Origin: Mesorhizobium qingshengii
GTDB lineage: Bacteria > Pseudomonadota > Alphaproteobacteria > Rhizobiales > Rhizobiaceae
Direction: 5' to 3'
Assembly (NCBI RefSeq): GCF_900103325.1
Contig: NZ_FMXM01000016.1
Location: forward strand, 1-64,000
Length of the DNA: 64,000 nt
The notes under the pieces are model-generated. The model made no database searches. It worked only from the letters and a program-made list of their open reading frames with translations, and had not been told where the DNA came from. The position numbers were made by a program, and so were the translations under genes. Of the stretch, positions 8,424 through 17,238 are shown one piece after another (positions within the stretch are counted from its first letter, which is position 1; every line of letters starts with the position of its first letter).

Positions 8424-9845
8424 GTGAGTTTGGCAACGATTGCGATGATCAGAGGACTGGGTCGACGTGTGATGGAGGCCCTCAAACACAGGAGCGCCGG
8501 CCGCACGCGCCTGGCCAATATCGCACACCTTTTGACGGGCAATTTTCTCGGCTCATTGCTTGGGCTTGTAGCCTTTACGCTTTCGGCGCGCGCACTTGGC
8601 GTGGCAAGCTATGGCCAGCTCGCATTGATTATCGCGTTCACGCGGGTCGTCGAGCGCGTTGTCAGTTTCCAATCGTGGCAGCCAATCATCAAATATGCGG
8701 CGGGCCTGAATGCGTCCGAGGGCCGCGATGGCCTGCGCATTCTCATGAAATTCGGCTTGCTTATCGATGTTGGCGCCGCCGTTTGCGCCTGGGTCATCGC
8801 CGTGGGCGTCGCCCTTCTCGTCGCACCATTCTTCGGTTGGTCCGCAGAAATCGTGCATCTTCTCGTTCTGTATTCCAGCGTCCTGCTGTTCCAGATCTCA
8901 GGTGTTCCGGTCGCGGTGCAGCGCATGGCCGGCAACTTCCGCCTCCTGGCCTATGGACAGCTGCTCAACGCGGTTTTGCGGGTATTGCTGTGCCTCCTCG
9001 GCGTGCTGCTTAAAGCTGATCTCGCCTATTTCGCCGCGGTTTGGGGAGGAACCCAGATACTCGGCTCCCTGACGCTGTTGACGTTGACAATGAGGGCGCT
9101 GCACAGACAGGGCGTCCACAACATCCTGCGCGCGCCCCTGGCGGGAATCACAAGCCGCTTTCCCGGCATCTGGAATTTCGCGTGGTCTTCAAACATTTCG
9201 CTCACCTTGCGCGTGAGCGCGCAGGAACTCGATACGTTGCTGGTCGGTTTCCTCGCCGACCCGGCTTCAGCGGGCCTGTACCAAATCGCCAAGCGCATAG
9301 GACGCGTCGGCCAGCAAGTCGGCCCCCAGGTGCAGAATGTCCTCTATCCTGATGTAGCCCGCCTTTGGGCGAAGGGAAGCATCAAGGAATTCAAGCGGGC
9401 GATCTTTCAGGCCGAAGCCATGCTGCTCGGCTTTGGAATCCTTTGTATCCTGGTTGTCGCGGCGCTCATTCGGCCGCTGCTCGTCTGGACCGCAGGGCCC
9501 GATTTTCTCGGCGCAGCCAACCTCGTCATCGTGCAGATGGTGGCGGTCGCCTTCGTGCTTTCCGGCTCTGCCGCCCGATCCGCCCTGCTGGCCATGGGCA
9601 AGCAGCGCGAGGTGTTGCGAATCGTTGTCCTTGCGACAGTCGCCTTCCACGTGACGGCACTCCTGCTGATCCCGCGGATCGGTGCAATGGGCGGCAACAT
9701 CGCCCACATCGTCTTGGGCATACTGTGGACCACAGGTTTGGCGCTCTCATTGCAACAGGCGTTCAAGACTCTTCACACCGACAGGCAAATACGGCCAGCG
9801 GACAGCCTCAATCCGGCAAGTCTTTCCTCCTCAAAGGCAATCTAG
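8424..9845 (+). CDS. Polysaccharide flippase (Wzx/MurJ-like MOP superfamily)
   Basis: Integral membrane protein of 473 residues with about 12 predicted membrane segments, as in oligosaccharide flippases that move undecaprenyl-linked repeat units to the periplasm. NFLGSLLGLVAFTLSARALG near residue 40 matches the first helix pair of the Polysacc_synt family. A long polar loop (~240-300) with PDVARLW precedes the second half. The chosen start is GTG at 8424 after a G-rich stretch; ATG codons at 8445 and 8472 are possible. The stop codon abuts the ATG of cysD without a gap. Paired with the Wzy-like protein at 18802 it defines a Wzx/Wzy-dependent locus. Confidence 0.85.
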   Translation: MSLATIAMIRGLGRRVMEALKHRSAGRTRLANIAHLLTGNFLGSLLGLVAFTLSARALGVASYGQLALIIAFTRVVERVVSFQSWQPIIKYAAGLNASEGRDGLRILMKFGLLIDVGAAVCAWVIAVGVALLVAPFFGWSAEIVHLLVLYSSVLLFQISGVPVAVQRMAGNFRLLAYGQLLNAVLRVLLCLLGVLLKADLAYFAAVWGGTQILGSLTLLTLTMRALHRQGVHNILRAPLAGITSRFPGIWNFAWSSNISLTLRVSAQELDTLLVGFLADPASAGLYQIAKRIGRVGQQVGPQVQNVLYPDVARLWAKGSIKEFKRAIFQAEAMLLGFGILCILVVAALIRPLLVWTAGPDFLGAANLVIVQMVAVAFVLSGSAARSALLAMGKQREVLRIVVLATVAFHVTALLLIPRIGAMGGNIAHIVLGILWTTGLALSLQQAFKTLHTDRQIRPADSLNPASLSSSKAI

Positions 9846-10811
9846 ATGACTCCTGCACCTCAAGCTTCAGCCACCTTGCCCATAGCACAGCGACGCCCCG
9901 CTCCCTCGTCGCCGTCCCTTACCCATCTGCAGCGGCTCGAGGCTGAATCGATCCATATTATTCGAGAGGTGGCGGCCGAGTTGCGTAACCCTGTGATGTT
10001 GTATTCCGTGGGCAAGGACTCCGCGGTGATGTTGCACCTCGCGATAAAGGCTTTCTACCCGTCGCAATTGCCGTTTCCCCTGCTCCACATCGATACGACC
10101 TGGAAGTTCAAGGAGATGATCCGCTTCCGCGATGAGACCGTCGCGCGGCTCGGTTTGAATCTGCTGGTGCGTCGCAACGAGGCGGGTCTCGCCGAGGGTA
10201 TCACGCCTTTTACCCACAACTCATCGATCTACACGCAGATCATGAAGACGGAAGCGTTGAAATCGGCATTGTCCTCGTTCGGCTTCGATGCCGCTTTCGG
10301 CGGGGCGCGGCGAGATGAGGAAAAAAGCCGCGCGAAAGAGCGAGTGTTTTCGCTTCGCAGCGATAGTCACGGCTGGGATCCAAAGAACCAGCGTCCGGAA
10401 TTGTGGAACCTCTACAACGGCCGGCTGAAGGCTGGGGAGTCTGTTCGCGTCTTCCCCCTCTCGAACTGGACCGAAACCGATATCTGGCAATATATCATGA
10501 GGGAGCGCATCCCCCTCGTGTCGCTCTACTTTGCGGCAAAGCGCCCGGTCGTGGAGCGCGACGGACAGTGGATCATGGTGGATGACGACCGTCTGCCGCT
10601 GCGCCCGGGCGAAGTGCCCGAAATGCGCTCTGTCCGCTTCCGCACCCTTGGTTGCTACCCACTCACCGCGGCCACCGAAAGCACCGCCGCGACTGTTCCC
10701 GAAGTGCTCCAGGAAATGCTTGTCGCGAGGACTTCCGAGCGATCGGGCCGCCTGATCGATCATGATGAGGCGGCATCAATGGAAAAGAAAAAGCGTGAGG
10801 GGTACTTCTGA
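9846..10811 (+). CDS. cysD: Sulfate adenylyltransferase subunit 2
   Basis: Small subunit of ATP sulfurylase (CysD/NodP), which forms adenosine 5'-phosphosulfate from sulfate and ATP. It has 321 residues. The PP-loop motif SVGKDSAVMLHLA lies near residue 57. FGGARRDEEKSRAKERVFS and LFPLSNWTE-like (VFPLSNWTETDIWQY) segments are diagnostic. The ATG directly follows the flippase stop codon and the end overlaps cysNC by one base, so all three are one transcription unit. Location inside a polysaccharide locus next to two sulfotransferases suggests that it is dedicated to sulfation, like nodPQ, rather than to cysteine synthesis. Confidence 0.96.
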   Translation: MTPAPQASATLPIAQRRPAPSSPSLTHLQRLEAESIHIIREVAAELRNPVMLYSVGKDSAVMLHLAIKAFYPSQLPFPLLHIDTTWKFKEMIRFRDETVARLGLNLLVRRNEAGLAEGITPFTHNSSIYTQIMKTEALKSALSSFGFDAAFGGARRDEEKSRAKERVFSLRSDSHGWDPKNQRPELWNLYNGRLKAGESVRVFPLSNWTETDIWQYIMRERIPLVSLYFAAKRPVVERDGQWIMVDDDRLPLRPGEVPEMRSVRFRTLGCYPLTAATESTAATVPEVLQEMLVARTSERSGRLIDHDEAASMEKKKREGYF

Positions 10812-12742
10812 TGCTGGGTTTTGCTCAAACCGAGGAACTCGAAGCTTCGTCGAACTGCGAGACCGTCTCGCACTACCTTCATGCCCATGAGCGGAAGAGC
10901 CTGTTGCGGTTTCTCACCTGCGGCAGCGTGGACGACGGCAAGTCGACACTGATCGGCAGGCTGCTCTACGACACCCAGCTGCTGATGGAAGATCAACTCG
11001 CGGCACTTGCGGCTGATTCCCGTCGGCACGGCACGACTGGCGACGATCTCGACTTTGCCCTTCTGGTTGACGGCCTCGCCAGTGAGCGCGAACAAGGCAT
11101 TACGATCGATGTGGCCTATCGTTTCTTCGCCACCGAGCAACGCAAATTCATCGTCGCCGACACGCCCGGGCATGAGCAATATACCCGCAACATGGCCACC
11201 GGCGCCTCCAACGCCGATCTTGCGATCATCCTTGTCGATGCAAGGCAGGGAATCCTCGACCAGACCCGCCGACATTCCTTTATCGTTTCCCTGCTCGGAA
11301 TCCGGCACGTTGTTCTTGCGATCAACAAGATCGACCTGGTCGGCTATTCGCAGGCTGTATTCGACGAGATCGAGACGGCCTATCGAAGTTTTGCGGAGCC
11401 GCTCGGCTTCGTTTCGCTGCAGGCCATCCCCCTGTCCGCCCGCTATGGAGACAATGTTCTTTCCAGAAGTGCGAAACTCCCCTGGTATCAGGGCCCGACA
11501 CTCATCGAGCACTTGGAGTCCATCGAGGTGGAGAGCGACCGTCGCGCCGCCCCATTCCGCATGCCGGTGCAATGGGTCAATCGTCCCAACCTCGACTTTC
11601 GCGGATTTGCCGGCACCATTGCAGCCGGGGTGGTAAGGCCGGGAGACCGCGTAGCGGTGGCACGCTCAGGCGTGACAACCTTGGTGAAGCGTATTGTCAC
11701 CCAGGATGGAGACCTGCCCGAGGCAGGCGCCGGCGAGGCTGTCACACTGATGCTCGAAGACGAGATCGACGTGTCCCGCGGCGACGTTCTGGCGGCCGCG
11801 GCCGAACGCCCGGAGGTGTCCGATCAGTTTGCGGCGCATGTGCTCTGGATGCATGACGATCCGTTGATCCCCGGCCGTCCGTATCTGATCAAGCTCGCCA
11901 CCAGCGCCGTAGGTGCTAGCGTCACGCATATAAAACACAGGGTGGATATCAATAATTTCGCAAAGCTCGCCACGAAAACCCTTGAAAAGAACGAAGTCGG
12001 CTTCGTCAATATAATGACGCAGGCGCCGCTTGCTTTCGATCCTTTCTGCCGAGTGCACGACACCGGCGCGTTCATCATCATCGACCGGATAAGCAATCAC
12101 ACGGTCGGGGCTGGAATGATTGACTTCAGCCTGCGCAGGGCAAGCAATATCCATTGGCAGGCGCTGGACGTGAACATGAACGCGCGAGCGATCGCCAAAG
12201 GCCAAAAACCGGCGCTGCTGTGGTTCACAGGCCTCTCGGGTGCCGGGAAGTCAACGATCGCCAATCTCGTGGAGAAGCGTCTTCATGCAATCGGCAAGCA
12301 CACGTATCTTCTGGATGGCGACAATGTTCGCCACGGCCTGAACAGGGACCTTGGCTTTACCGACGCCGACCGTGTCGAGAACATTCGTCGTGTGGCCGAA
12401 GCCGCCAAGCTGATGGTCGATGCCGGATTGATAGTGCTGGCTTCGTTCATTTCACCATTCCGGGCGGAACGCCGGATGGCGCGCGACCTCTTTGCCGCCG
12501 GACAGTTTATCGAAATCTTCATCGATACGCCGCTGGAGGTGGCGGAAGGTCGTGACCCGAAGGGCCTCTATCAACGCGCCCGAAACGGGTTGATCCAGAA
12601 TTTCACTGGCATTGGCAGTCCTTATGAGCGCCCCGAAGCTCCACATATAACGATTACGCCAGATCTGAGCGCCGATGAGGCCGCGGAGCTGATCGTCAGC
12701 CATCTCGACCGAGGCTGTTATCTTGGAAGCGCAACCGGGTAG
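10811..12742 (+). CDS. cysNC: Bifunctional sulfate adenylyltransferase subunit 1 / APS kinase
   Basis: Fusion of the CysN GTPase and CysC APS kinase, 643 residues, as in NodQ. CysN: GSVDDGKST (P-loop, ~37-45), DTPGHEQYTRNMATGAS (G3) and NKIDLV (G4), followed by two beta-barrel domains. CysC: GLSGAGKST (~474-482) and DGDNVRHGLNRDLGF, ending with the PEAPH region. CysN/D makes APS using GTP hydrolysis; CysC phosphorylates it to PAPS, the sulfate donor of the sulfotransferases on either side. The ATG overlaps the cysD stop by one base. Confidence 0.96.
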   Translation: MLGFAQTEELEASSNCETVSHYLHAHERKSLLRFLTCGSVDDGKSTLIGRLLYDTQLLMEDQLAALAADSRRHGTTGDDLDFALLVDGLASEREQGITIDVAYRFFATEQRKFIVADTPGHEQYTRNMATGASNADLAIILVDARQGILDQTRRHSFIVSLLGIRHVVLAINKIDLVGYSQAVFDEIETAYRSFAEPLGFVSLQAIPLSARYGDNVLSRSAKLPWYQGPTLIEHLESIEVESDRRAAPFRMPVQWVNRPNLDFRGFAGTIAAGVVRPGDRVAVARSGVTTLVKRIVTQDGDLPEAGAGEAVTLMLEDEIDVSRGDVLAAAAERPEVSDQFAAHVLWMHDDPLIPGRPYLIKLATSAVGASVTHIKHRVDINNFAKLATKTLEKNEVGFVNIMTQAPLAFDPFCRVHDTGAFIIIDRISNHTVGAGMIDFSLRRASNIHWQALDVNMNARAIAKGQKPALLWFTGLSGAGKSTIANLVEKRLHAIGKHTYLLDGDNVRHGLNRDLGFTDADRVENIRRVAEAAKLMVDAGLIVLASFISPFRAERRMARDLFAAGQFIEIFIDTPLEVAEGRDPKGLYQRARNGLIQNFTGIGSPYERPEAPHITITPDLSADEAAELIVSHLDRGCYLGSATG

Positions 12743-12748
12743 CGGGCG

Positions 12749-13945
12749 ATGAGCGACGGGGCTGGCCAGGAGCCGATACGGGTTTGCTTTCCATTTGTCG
12801 GTGACGATGTCGGGGGCAGTCACATCTCGGCACTGAAGCTCATCCAGAATCTGGACAGATCGCGGGTCGAGCCGGTCTTGGTGCTGCAGGAGCCGACCGG
12901 ACCCCTAGCGACCTTTCTGCAACGACAAGGCCAACCTTTCACGGGGCTCCCGCTGTCGAAAACGCTGCCGGCGAAAGGAACGAGCCTAGGCGACATCGCA
13001 AACTACCTGACCACCACGCTCCCCTGCATGCTCCGTTTCATCAGGGAGCAACGGTTCGACATCGTTCATACCAACGATGGCAGAACGCATGTCAACTGGG
13101 GCATCGCCGCACGGCTGGCGGGCGCACGGCTGGTTTGGCATCATCGCGGCGATCCCGATGCGAAGGGCGCCAATGTTCTTGGGCCGCTGATCGCGGATCG
13201 TATGGTGACAGTGTCCCGATTTTCGCGGCCGAAACATCCGATCAGATCCCTGAATGGACGATTGAGCGTCATCCACAGCCCCTTCGATCACCCATCGGCA
13301 ATTCCTGACAGGGCCGCCGCCAAGGCCGCGCTCCTGGACGAGCTTGGCCTCGAGCCGGGCACACGAGTCCTGAGCTTCATCGGCGGCCTGATCGAGCGAA
13401 AGCGCCCCCTTCTCTTCATAGACATCATTGAACGTTTCGCGCGCGAGTATCCTCAAATCCCGATTGTCGGTTGCGTGTTCGGGATTTCGCCGGCTGGCTC
13501 GCAGGATTTCGAAGCCGCCGCCATGGCACGTTGCGCCGAGCGCGGGCTCGGTCGAACGGTCCGCCTCATGGGCTTTCGCAGCCCGATCGAGCCTTTCCTG
13601 GCGGCCACAGACGTTCTCGTCGTTCCCGCCGTTGGAGAGCCTTTTGGAAGGACCCTGATCGAGGCGATGTTTCTTGGTACGCCGGTGGTCGCGACCGATC
13701 ATGGAGGCAATCCGGAGGCAATCGAGAATGGACGGACAGGGTTCCTGGTTGCTCCCGAAGACACCGGGGGGTTCATGCAGCCGCTATGGCGGTTGCTCTC
13801 GGACCCGCTCCTTTGGACCAGGATCAGCCAGACAGCACGAGACCAGGCCTTCGTCTCATACGGCACCGACCGGCATGTCGAAAGTGTCACGGAAATCTAC
13901 GAAGGGGTGCTTCACTCCCCTTCGCGGCACCGGCCTGGCGCGTGA
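12749..13945 (+). CDS. GT4-family glycosyltransferase
   Basis: A 398-residue GT-B glycosyltransferase that starts 6 bases after the cysNC stop. GDDVGGSHISALKL near the N-terminus is the GT4 acceptor loop. FIGGLIERKRPLLFIDII opens the C-terminal Rossmann domain and GEPFGRTLIEAMFLGTPVVA carries the E-x7-E donor motif. Linkage and sugar are unknown. The tight spacing to cysNC and the sulfotransferase following 37 bases later suggest that the sugar added here, or its neighbour, is the one sulfated. Confidence 0.88.
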   Translation: MSDGAGQEPIRVCFPFVGDDVGGSHISALKLIQNLDRSRVEPVLVLQEPTGPLATFLQRQGQPFTGLPLSKTLPAKGTSLGDIANYLTTTLPCMLRFIREQRFDIVHTNDGRTHVNWGIAARLAGARLVWHHRGDPDAKGANVLGPLIADRMVTVSRFSRPKHPIRSLNGRLSVIHSPFDHPSAIPDRAAAKAALLDELGLEPGTRVLSFIGGLIERKRPLLFIDIIERFAREYPQIPIVGCVFGISPAGSQDFEAAAMARCAERGLGRTVRLMGFRSPIEPFLAATDVLVVPAVGEPFGRTLIEAMFLGTPVVATDHGGNPEAIENGRTGFLVAPEDTGGFMQPLWRLLSDPLLWTRISQTARDQAFVSYGTDRHVESVTEIYEGVLHSPSRHRPGA

Positions 13946-13982
13946 CGTTGCAAGTCAAGATCGGCACATAAGGGTTTGACAA

Positions 13983-14831
13983 ATGCAGGCGCAAGACATC
14001 GACTTTCTTATTATCGGCGCGGCAAAAAGTGCCACGACCTGGCTCCAGCAATCTCTGCAGGCAGATCCGGCCGTCTGCATGCCAGATCCCGAGTTGCACT
14101 ATTTCAGCCGCTTCCATGATCGAGGCGACGACTGGTACTTCCGTCAGTTTCCGGAGATTCAGGCAGGACAACTCGTAGGCGAAAAGTCGAATTCCTACCT
14201 GGATACCCCCTCGGCTCCTCAAAGGGTCCACGACCTGCTGCCGCATGTCAGGCTGATCGTACAGCTTCGCAACCCGGTCGAACGTGCCTATTCAGACTAT
14301 TGCATGCTCTATCGCCGCGGCGAGGTCGGTCGTGACATCGATTCCTATCTCGATGCGGGCATGGGCTCCCAGGGGCGCTTTCTTGTCGGCGGCCTCTACT
14401 GCGCGCAGTTGCAGGCTTATCTCGATCTCTATCCGAAGGATCGGGTGCTGGTTCTCTTTTTCGAGGAAATGGTGGCAAGGCCTGTGGAGCATTTGAGCAA
14501 GGTTAGGCAGTTTCTGGGTCTCCCCGCGGCCGCAACGGCGATGCCCGTCGCGAAAAAGGTGAAAGACCGCAGGGAACCAATGATTGGGCCGCGGTTGCGC
14601 AAGATCATGAAACCATTAAAGCCGCTGGTTCGTCCGTTCAGGGACAGTTCTGTTTTCGCGGCCGCACGGGGCGCCCTGGCCGGCCAGATTGCCTATCCGC
14701 CGTTTACCCCGAGGCTGCGATCCCGGCTTGTCAATTTTTATGCGGCCGATGTCGAGAAGTTGGGTGCGCTGGTGCAGCAGGACCTGTCGGGCTGGCTGGG
14801 TCAGGCTGGCGGAAGTACCTCTTTGGATTGA
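13983..14831 (+). CDS. Sulfotransferase (heparan N-/O-sulfotransferase-like)
   Basis: Second PAPS-dependent sulfotransferase of the locus, 282 residues, of a different subgroup from the one at 7247. The 5'-phosphosulfate loop is GAAKSATTWL (residues 12-21). LRNPVERAYSDY (94-105) is the 3'-phosphate site with its conserved Arg and Ser. GEKSNSYL and KDRVLVLFFEEM are typical of the carbohydrate sulfotransferases related to heparan sulfate enzymes. It has no membrane segment, so it would act in the cytoplasm on lipid-linked repeats or nucleotide-linked precursors. Two sulfotransferases suggest two sulfated positions. Confidence 0.88.
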   Translation: MQAQDIDFLIIGAAKSATTWLQQSLQADPAVCMPDPELHYFSRFHDRGDDWYFRQFPEIQAGQLVGEKSNSYLDTPSAPQRVHDLLPHVRLIVQLRNPVERAYSDYCMLYRRGEVGRDIDSYLDAGMGSQGRFLVGGLYCAQLQAYLDLYPKDRVLVLFFEEMVARPVEHLSKVRQFLGLPAAATAMPVAKKVKDRREPMIGPRLRKIMKPLKPLVRPFRDSSVFAAARGALAGQIAYPPFTPRLRSRLVNFYAADVEKLGALVQQDLSGWLGQAGGSTSLD

Positions 14832-15081
14832 GCCCGCTAAAGTCTCTCTTGTGACCTGGGTAGTTTCTCCATGGACAAAAGCGGGTGTTGCGCCGGAGGT
14901 CCGCAAGGCTTTCCATAGCAACCATAAAGTCGTTCGCTTCGGAGACAGATGACCTCGGGCCAGCTTGTTCTTGAATGAACAAGAGTTGGCACGCGTGGAT
15001 CTGTGTCCGCGAATTCAACAGCCGTTCATTTTAGCGCGCTCTCTTGACGCGCGACGGCGAAGCTTTGTCGAGGTCCTGGTA

Positions 15082-17238
15082 ATGAGCCAGTTAGATCAAC
15101 CACTGGAAACAGTCGGTCCGCTCGGGGGGCCGTCCCTTTTGATAGCCTCCGCAATCGCTCTGGGCCGTCTTGTCAGCAAACCGCGGACAGTCCTTCATGT
15201 CCTTTCATATTTCCGTCGACGTCTGACCGGGCGCACCAAGGCCGTTGGCAAGAATCTTCCTCTGTACGTCATCGATCTGTCGATGGCTCTCGCGGCGCTG
15301 TCATTCGCTTCTTTCATGCGGTTGGGCCTCGACGGCGACGTCAACAATCCTGAGAGCTTCCAGTCGCTGCTTTTCGCACTCCCTTGCTTCTTTCTCACCT
15401 GCGCCATCGTTTTCCCGGTGACTTGCCTCTACACCCGTAACTGGCGCTACGCGTCTATCGGCGACATGTTCGGGATCGTTCGCGCGGTGCTCGTTGCATC
15501 GCTGGCATTCGTGTTCGTGATGTTTGTAGCGACACGGCTCGATTCAATTCCCCGCTCGGTGATTGTGATCGAGGCACTCTTGCTGGTGCCCATGCTCATT
15601 TCGGTTCGGATCCGCTCCAAGCTCCTCGAGGTACGCCGATTTGGTCCGGCAGCGAGTAGAGCAGGCAATGGACGCGATATGGTACCGGTGTTGCTGGTTG
15701 GCGCAAGCGATGCGGCGGACCTCTACATTCGTGCTCTGCAGCGGGACCAGGATGCACGCCACTGGCCAGTCGGCCTGCTCGAAAGGGGCGCGACGACAGA
15801 AGGCTATTTCCTGAGGGGCGTGCCGGTTCTGGGCAGCATTGAAGACTTCGACGCGGTCGTCAGCGATCTTGAGGCTCGCGGCATCAAGCCCAGGCACGTG
15901 ATCTTCACCGAAAGGATGCCTGGTCTCGTCGACCCGGCACTCGACGCGCTGATCGACCGGGCCGAACGGCTGGGCATCGCCGTTTCTCGCCCAGCCCCCG
16001 TCCTGGAGCTGCGCAATCCCAAACACGAGAATCGCTTCGAACTGCGCCCCATCGAACTTACCGACCTGCTGGAGCGGCCGCAGGCGGTGCTTGATAAAGG
16101 CGCGCTGTCCAGAATGATCGAAAACAGTCGCATCGTTGTCACCGGCGCCGGAGGCTCGATCGGCGGCGAGCTTACACAGCAGATTGCCGCGCTTGGTCCT
16201 GCCGAAGTGATCCTGATCGATAACAGCGAGTACAATCTCTACGCTATCGATCTGGAGCTGGCGGAGAAATTCCCGGGTGTGAGCCGGAAGCCATATATCT
16301 GTGACGTGCGCGACGCAGTTCGCCTGGGCGAGATTTTCCAACGGCATAAGATCGATCTGGTCTTCCATGCGGCGGCGCTCAAACATGTGCCGATGGTGGA
16401 GTTGAATCCCTGCGAGGGTATTCTTACCAACGTCATTGGTACGATGAACGTGGCGGAAGCGACCCGCCTCTGCGGCGCCAAGGCAATGGTCCAGATATCG
16501 ACGGACAAGGTGGTGAACACGACAAGCGTCATGGGCGCCACCAAGCGTTTGGCTGAACTTTATTGCCAGTCCCTGGACCTCGCTTTTGTCCCGAGCGAAA
16601 CCCCGGTCCGCTTCATGACTGTCCGCTTCGGCAATGTTCTGGGTTCAAGCGGGTCGCTGATCCCGCTGTTCAAGCGCCAACTCGCCCGCGGCGGTCCGCT
16701 GACCGTGACCGATATGGAGATGAAGCGCTTCTTCATGACGATAAGGGAGGCGGTCGAACTGACCTTGCAGGCATCGGCCCATGGCTTGGAAAAGAAACTT
16801 GGCCAAGGAGAAATCTTCGTTCTCGACATGGGCGCGCCGATCAAGATCATCGACATGGCGCGCCGCATGATCAAGCTCGCCGGGTATCGGCCCGATGAAG
16901 ACATCAAGATCGAAATTGTCGGTTGCAGGCCTGGTGAAAAGCTGTTCGAGGAGCTTTTTGACGAGAGGGAAAGACGTGTCGACGTTCCGATTTCCGGGGT
17001 CTTGGGCGCCGTGCCCAACCCGGTGCCGCTTGACACGCTTCGCAAGGCATTTTCGCAATTGCGTCGCTCGGCCAGGGCTGGCGACACCGCGGGAGTGTTA
17101 GACCTTGTTGCCGAGCTCCTCCCCAGTTACCGGAGAGGGGAGGCAAAACCCGCGGCGGCCGCCTCGGCGTCATTCGTGCCTCATGTGATACGCGGTTCGG
17201 CCAAGGCGGCCATGCCTCCACGCGACGCTGCCGCCTGA
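15082..17238 (+). CDS. Membrane nucleotide-sugar 4,6-dehydratase (WbpM/PglF/CapD family)
   Basis: Large membrane-anchored SDR that makes UDP-2-acetamido-2,6-dideoxy-4-hexulose from UDP-GlcNAc. The ATG at 15082 has gagg upstream and gives 718 residues; the frame is open to TTG 14965. About four membrane helices occupy residues ~65-170, then a CoA-binding-like Rossmann region (PVLLVGASDAADLYIRAL). The catalytic domain begins at VVTGAGGSIGGEL (~352-364). The active-site motif is MGATKR (Met in place of Tyr in Y-x3-K), as in WbpM and PglF. The 4-keto product is the expected substrate of the DegT aminotransferase at 28022. The gene overlaps the lyase by one base. Confidence 0.9.
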   Translation: MSQLDQPLETVGPLGGPSLLIASAIALGRLVSKPRTVLHVLSYFRRRLTGRTKAVGKNLPLYVIDLSMALAALSFASFMRLGLDGDVNNPESFQSLLFALPCFFLTCAIVFPVTCLYTRNWRYASIGDMFGIVRAVLVASLAFVFVMFVATRLDSIPRSVIVIEALLLVPMLISVRIRSKLLEVRRFGPAASRAGNGRDMVPVLLVGASDAADLYIRALQRDQDARHWPVGLLERGATTEGYFLRGVPVLGSIEDFDAVVSDLEARGIKPRHVIFTERMPGLVDPALDALIDRAERLGIAVSRPAPVLELRNPKHENRFELRPIELTDLLERPQAVLDKGALSRMIENSRIVVTGAGGSIGGELTQQIAALGPAEVILIDNSEYNLYAIDLELAEKFPGVSRKPYICDVRDAVRLGEIFQRHKIDLVFHAAALKHVPMVELNPCEGILTNVIGTMNVAEATRLCGAKAMVQISTDKVVNTTSVMGATKRLAELYCQSLDLAFVPSETPVRFMTVRFGNVLGSSGSLIPLFKRQLARGGPLTVTDMEMKRFFMTIREAVELTLQASAHGLEKKLGQGEIFVLDMGAPIKIIDMARRMIKLAGYRPDEDIKIEIVGCRPGEKLFEELFDERERRVDVPISGVLGAVPNPVPLDTLRKAFSQLRRSARAGDTAGVLDLVAELLPSYRRGEAKPAAAASASFVPHVIRGSAKAAMPPRDAAA

